From contig JBHELB010000067.1 in assembly GCA_041859045.1 (NCBI GenBank), positions 62,001 through 126,000 of the forward strand: a DNA stretch of 64,000 nucleotides. The letters are read 5' to 3'. A program made the position numbers and the translations under genes. Positions 60,991 through 64,000 of the stretch are shown piece after piece (positions within the stretch are counted from its first letter, which is position 1; each line of letters begins with the position of its first letter). The notes beneath the pieces were generated by a model that was not told where the DNA came from, made no database searches, and worked only from the letters and a program-made list of their open reading frames with translations. Origin of the DNA: JBHELB01 sp041859045 (GTDB lineage: Bacteria > Hydrogenedentota > Hydrogenedentia > Hydrogenedentales > SLHB01).

Positions 60991-61752
60991 ATGAACGATT
61001 TTCCGAAACCAATCGCCGACCTCATCGAGGAACTGGCCACAGCACCCGATGTTGTGGCGGTCGTTCTCGGCGGCTCAAGAGCATTGGGCTCTGATGATTC
61101 CGGGAGCGACTGGGACCTTGGCCTCTACTATCGGAACACAATTGACCTGAGCGCACTCGCTGCTCGGGGAAATGTTTGTCCTCCCGGTGCCTGGGGACGA
61201 ATAATGAACGGCGGCGCATGGCTCCGTTGCGGGAACGAGCGCGTCGATGTGATTCTTCGAGACCTGGATACCGTCGAGCATTGGACACAACGTGCGGAGC
61301 AGGGCGAGTTCGAGGTGGATCACCTGCTGGGGTACCTGGCGGGAGTGCCAACATACCTTCTGACTGCCGAACTCGCGTCATGTCGTGTCCTTTGCGGCAG
61401 TATTCCTTCTGGTGAATTCCCTTCCAGGCTTGCCACTGCCGCCCCCGCTGTGTGGCGATTTTGTCGAACGTTCAGCCTGGGCTATGCACGCATGCACGCC
61501 CGCCGGGGAAATCGTATAGAAGCGTCAGGACAAGTTTCCAAGGCCATTCTTGAGGAAGCTCACGCGATCTTATGCGAGCAACGTCGTTGGGTATGCAACG
61601 AAAAGCGACTGATGGAGGCTGCTGACTTGATTGAGCTTCAGACCCATTTCGGACACGTTCCAGGCGATCCAGAGGGACTTGTTCAGTGGGTTGAATTTGT
61701 AGCCGGAAAACTCGGGGTATCGCCTGACGAAATGGCTCCTTGGGATAGGTAG
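60991..61752 (+). CDS. Nucleotidyltransferase-domain protein
   Basis: A 253-residue protein with a polymerase-beta-type nucleotidyltransferase fold at the N-terminus. LGGSRALGSDDSGSDWDLGLY supplies the GGSxxxG...DxD metal-binding pattern, and RVDVILRDLD supplies the third acidic residue. The C-terminal half is helical. This is the arrangement of stand-alone transferases related to aminoglycoside adenylyltransferases, but most members have unknown substrates and resistance should not be assumed. AGGTGA precedes ATG. Isolated gene between xerC and the reductase. Confidence 0.78.
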   Translation: MNDFPKPIADLIEELATAPDVVAVVLGGSRALGSDDSGSDWDLGLYYRNTIDLSALAARGNVCPPGAWGRIMNGGAWLRCGNERVDVILRDLDTVEHWTQRAEQGEFEVDHLLGYLAGVPTYLLTAELASCRVLCGSIPSGEFPSRLATAAPAVWRFCRTFSLGYARMHARRGNRIEASGQVSKAILEEAHAILCEQRRWVCNEKRLMEAADLIELQTHFGHVPGDPEGLVQWVEFVAGKLGVSPDEMAPWDR

Positions 61753-62059
61753 ATTCGGGAAGTCCATCGACCGCCGTGCATTACGGCTGTTCTTGTCTTC
61801 TTGTGAACACTGGCGGTCTTCGTGTGCCCGGTATTCCGGGAGGATTTCCGCTGTGGCCTGCCCCCTATTTGACATCTTTGGGTCCCGAGAGAGATACTTG
61901 GGCCGCATGGCACCCGCGCATGAAGCTATCCCTTTGCGGTATTTGCTCAGCGCGCGAATGCCGTCCCTGCATAGAAAAGTCCATGTGGACAAAACGCGGT
62001 TTGAATTCCACTCGCCGCGGGATTTGGTAGTTGCAATCCGATTAGATGGAGGAAGCATC
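61753..62059 (+). promoter_or_regulatory. Intergenic region with a possible promoter for the reductase
   Basis: TTGACA (61869-61874), an 18-base spacer and GATACT (61893-61898) form a possible promoter. At about 61785-61860 the minus strand reads as degenerate GAAGACC/CACGAAGAC/CACAAGAAGACAAG units, a pattern common in decayed intergenic repeats of high-GC environmental bacteria. No gene was recognised. Confidence 0.35.
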
Positions 62060-62920
62060 ATGGCGCGTTTGGAAGAGTACGATATCACCAGTCCGTTCAC
62101 GGCCACGCTGGCCGTTTCCGACCGAATCACCCCGGCCGATTCGAAGATCGAAATTCGGCATCTGGAGTTCGACGTCGAAGGCGCACCGTTGTCTTTTGTC
62201 GAAGGACAGAGCGTCGCGGTATTGATTCCCGGACCGCACGAGTTCGGCAACAAGACCCACATGCGTCTCTACTCCATCGCGAACGCCCGCAAGGACACCA
62301 GCGGTTCGTCGCGAATTGAGTTGTGCGTGCGCCGTTGCTTCGCCATTGACGAGTTCAGCGGCGAGCAGAGCAAGGGCGTGGCGTCGAACTATCTGTGCGA
62401 TCTCGCCCCTGGCGACAAGGTGCAGATGAGCGGGCCGTACGGCAGCGCCTTCGTGGTGCCCGGCGATCCGACTTCGAATCTGCTCATGGTCGGTGTGGGG
62501 ACGGGCATTGCCCCGTTCCGCGCGTTTGTGAAGCACATTTACGAAACTGTCGGCGGTTGGAAGGGCAAAGTTCGCCTTTTCTTCGGGGCGCAGACGGGTA
62601 TGGAACTGATCTATATGAACAAAGAGCGCGACGATTTCGCGCTGTACTATGATCAGGAAACCTTCCGTGCGTTCCAGGCGCTGAGCCCGCGTCCCTTCGT
62701 GGACGAGAGCATCGCCCTCGACAAGACCATCGAAGAGAACGCCGAAGAGGTGTGGGGATTGCTCCAGGACCCGAAGACGTATGTTTTCATCGGCGGTTTG
62801 GAGAAGGCTTCGGGGCTCTTCGACAAGGCGATGGCGAAGATCGCGGGTTCGCCGTTGCAGTGGGAACAGAAGAAGAACGAGCTCAAGGGCGCCAAGCGCT
62901 GGTTTGAGTTGCTGTACTAG
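62060..62920 (+). CDS. Plant-type ferredoxin-NADP+ reductase
   Basis: FAD enzyme exchanging electrons between ferredoxin and NADP(H); 286 residues. The FAD domain has MRLYSIANARKD (RLYS motif) and GVASNYLCDLAPGDKVQMSG. The NADP domain has VGVGTGIAPFRAFVKH, FFGAQTGMELIYMNKE and TYVFIGGLEKASG. The C-terminus KRWFELLY ends in the Tyr that stacks on flavin in plastid-type FNR. This branch also includes NADPH-reductase subunits such as BoxA. GGAGG lies 7 bases before ATG 62060; the long upstream frame is rejected. Followed by a terminator hairpin. Confidence 0.88.
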   Translation: MARLEEYDITSPFTATLAVSDRITPADSKIEIRHLEFDVEGAPLSFVEGQSVAVLIPGPHEFGNKTHMRLYSIANARKDTSGSSRIELCVRRCFAIDEFSGEQSKGVASNYLCDLAPGDKVQMSGPYGSAFVVPGDPTSNLLMVGVGTGIAPFRAFVKHIYETVGGWKGKVRLFFGAQTGMELIYMNKERDDFALYYDQETFRAFQALSPRPFVDESIALDKTIEENAEEVWGLLQDPKTYVFIGGLEKASGLFDKAMAKIAGSPLQWEQKKNELKGAKRWFELLY

Positions 62921-62938
62921 TTCGTTTTGGGTATCGCG

Positions 62939-62974
62939 GGCGGCGTCATGATGGTGGCGTCGCCTGACTTTTTT
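62939..62974 (+). terminator. Intrinsic terminator after the reductase gene
   Basis: GGCGGCG (62939-62945) pairs with CGTCGCC (62958-62964) over 7 bp, including one G-U pair, with a 12-base loop. TGAC and then TTTTTT follow at 62969-62974. It lies 18 bases past the reductase stop. Confidence 0.6.
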
Positions 62975-63013
62975 CGTGACGGCCCCGTGCGCGCATAGGG
63001 GAAGGAGCGAATC

Positions 63014-64000
63014 ATGTTTTTGTTCATTGGGGGAATAACGCTGGCGCTAAGCGTTTCTTTCACCTGCTCGCTTCTCGAGGCGGTGCTGCTCAGTCTTACT
63101 CCCTCTCAGGCGGCGGACATTGCCAAACGCCACACGCGCATTGGGAACATTTGGCAGCGGTTTAAGGCCGAAATTGAGAAACCCATCGCCGTGATTCTGC
63201 TTCTCAACACCGCTGCCCATACGGTCGGCGCGACGGTGGCGGGTTCCCAAGTACAGGTTCTTTTTGGAGAGCCCGCGCTGGCGTGGTTCTCGTTTATTTT
63301 TACTTTCGTTATGCTGCAGTTCACGGAAATCTTGCCGAAAACCCTTGGCGTTCGTCACAATCGGAAACTTGCCGTCGTCCTCGCGTTACCGCTCCTGGCG
63401 CTGGTCAAGGCGTTCTCGCCAGTATTGAGCGTAATTCACTTCGTCAACCGTCCGTTCGAGCGCCGGATGCGCGGAGGCGATTCCGCGGCGACGCCGACAC
63501 TCGACGAGATCGCGGCGTTGGCCGGCATGGCGCGCTTGGGAAATCTCATCAGCCGCCATGAAGAGAAAATTATACGTGAGGCTTCCCGCCTCTCGGAAAC
63601 CTCCGTGCGGGAAGTAATGATTCCGACGGACCAGATTACCTTTTTCTCGACCGATCAATGCGTGACCGACGCGATTCTCACCGCCCACATGGATCCCCAC
63701 ACCCGTTTCCCCATCTGTGAGGGGGGCGACCAAGATCAGGTGCTGGGCTACGTCAATTTCAAGGAATTGATCTACCGTGTGCGCACGAATCCGGCAGACC
63801 CCAGCTTGCGCGGAATTATCCGCCCGGTCCATTTTGTTGGCCCGGATGAATCGAGCGCAAACCTTTTGCGGGTGTTTGTGGACGAGCACAATCATATCGC
63901 CATCGTCCGCGATGAAGGCAAAACGCTGGGTATGGTGACCATGGAAGATATTGTCGAAGAACTCGTTGGTGAACTGACCGACGAGTTTGATCGTCTTCCG
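63014..64000 (+). CDS. CNNM/CorC-type membrane protein with CBS domains (cut by window end)
   Basis: Open to the window edge; 329 residues visible. GAAGGAG precedes ATG 63014. The N-terminal CNNM (DUF21) domain of about 140 residues starts MFLFIGGITLALSVSFTCSLLEA and contains LLLNTAAHTVGATVAGS and MLQFTEILPKTLG with membrane helices. A CBS pair follows (about 190-315): VREVMIPTDQITFFS, GYVNFKELIYRV, IAIVRDEGKTLGMVTMEDIVEELVGE. This layout is that of HlyC/CorC-family Mg2+/Co2+ efflux-related proteins. The usual C-terminal CorC_HlyC domain would lie beyond the window. Confidence 0.88.
   Translation, partial: MFLFIGGITLALSVSFTCSLLEAVLLSLTPSQAADIAKRHTRIGNIWQRFKAEIEKPIAVILLLNTAAHTVGATVAGSQVQVLFGEPALAWFSFIFTFVMLQFTEILPKTLGVRHNRKLAVVLALPLLALVKAFSPVLSVIHFVNRPFERRMRGGDSAATPTLDEIAALAGMARLGNLISRHEEKIIREASRLSETSVREVMIPTDQITFFSTDQCVTDAILTAHMDPHTRFPICEGGDQDQVLGYVNFKELIYRVRTNPADPSLRGIIRPVHFVGPDESSANLLRVFVDEHNHIAIVRDEGKTLGMVTMEDIVEELVGELTDEFDRLP

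Noticed and set aside
61793..62059. N-terminal extension of the ferredoxin-NADP reductase frame
   Set aside because: The extra 89 residues are non-homologous, and a GGAGG site directly precedes ATG 62060.

Overview
The window is about 60 % GC and gene-dense. It reads as chromosomal DNA of a Gram-negative-type, respiring heterotroph: a full proton-pumping NADH dehydrogenase, ETF-linked acyl-CoA oxidation, a complete SUF iron-sulfur operon, lipoate synthesis and amino-acid genes. No rRNA, tRNA, CRISPR array, prophage or intact insertion sequence was seen. A DUF4838 protein and a creatininase-family protein beside a glycosidase, plus a Cache-HAMP sensor with the short C-terminal ICxxCKKIRD domain, are typical of free-living polymer degraders of the Planctomycetota/Hydrogenedentota kind. 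That affiliation is inference; no phylogenetic marker was compared.

Layout. 0-3.5 kb: end of an unidentified gene, rlmN, then a minus-strand pair for an acidic UDP-N-acetylhexosamine sugar. 3.7-7.4 kb: ettA, a Cache-HAMP sensor, tag. 7.4-12.4 kb: secreted DUF4838 protein, six-hairpin glycosidase, creatininase-family hydrolase. 12.7-27.1 kb: complete nuoA-B-CD-E-F-G-H-I-J-K-L-M-N, with strikingly E. coli-like gene order, NuoCD fusion and NuoG. 27.1-31.2 kb: thiD and nupC (minus), then manA and a haemolysin III/PAQR protein (plus). 31.2-31.6 kb: intergenic cluster of DnaA boxes next to an AT-rich tract, a candidate oriC or other DnaA-binding locus. 31.6-37.6 kb: minus-strand operon of acyl-CoA dehydrogenase, ETF:quinone oxidoreductase-like protein with a cysteine-rich ferredoxin tail, etfB and etfA, behind a near-consensus promoter. 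37.8-41.5 kb: panE-like reductase, orphan PhoR-like kinase, methyltransferase. 41.5-46.9 kb: sufBCDSU (minus). 47.3-50.9 kb: lipA overlapping a free-standing lipoyl domain, then hom and thrC. 50.9-51.8 kb: a low-GC patch with two unrecognised small genes and short repeats. 51.8-56.6 kb: HAD phosphatase, site-2 protease, dprA, an LPG-synthase-like membrane protein and an orphan sugar ABC permease. 56.7-64 kb: smg, topA, xerC, a nucleotidyltransferase, a plant-type ferredoxin-NADP reductase, and a CNNM/CBS membrane protein cut by the window end.

The genes fit together as an electron-transfer region. Complex I takes electrons from NADH, and the ACAD/ETF cassette takes them from an unknown acyl-CoA. 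Both probably deliver to quinone. The SUF operon makes the many Fe-S clusters these enzymes need. LipA (Fe-S dependent) serves the lipoyl carrier encoded on top of its own 3' end.

Starts were chosen from ribosome-binding sites, ATGA/GTGA/TAATG overlaps and family N-termini. Promoters, operators and terminators are sequence predictions. The most useful leads are the DnaA-box cluster, the ACAD/ETF cassette with an eight-cysteine tail, the palindromic operator at the predicted suf start site, and the low-GC patch near 51 kb.
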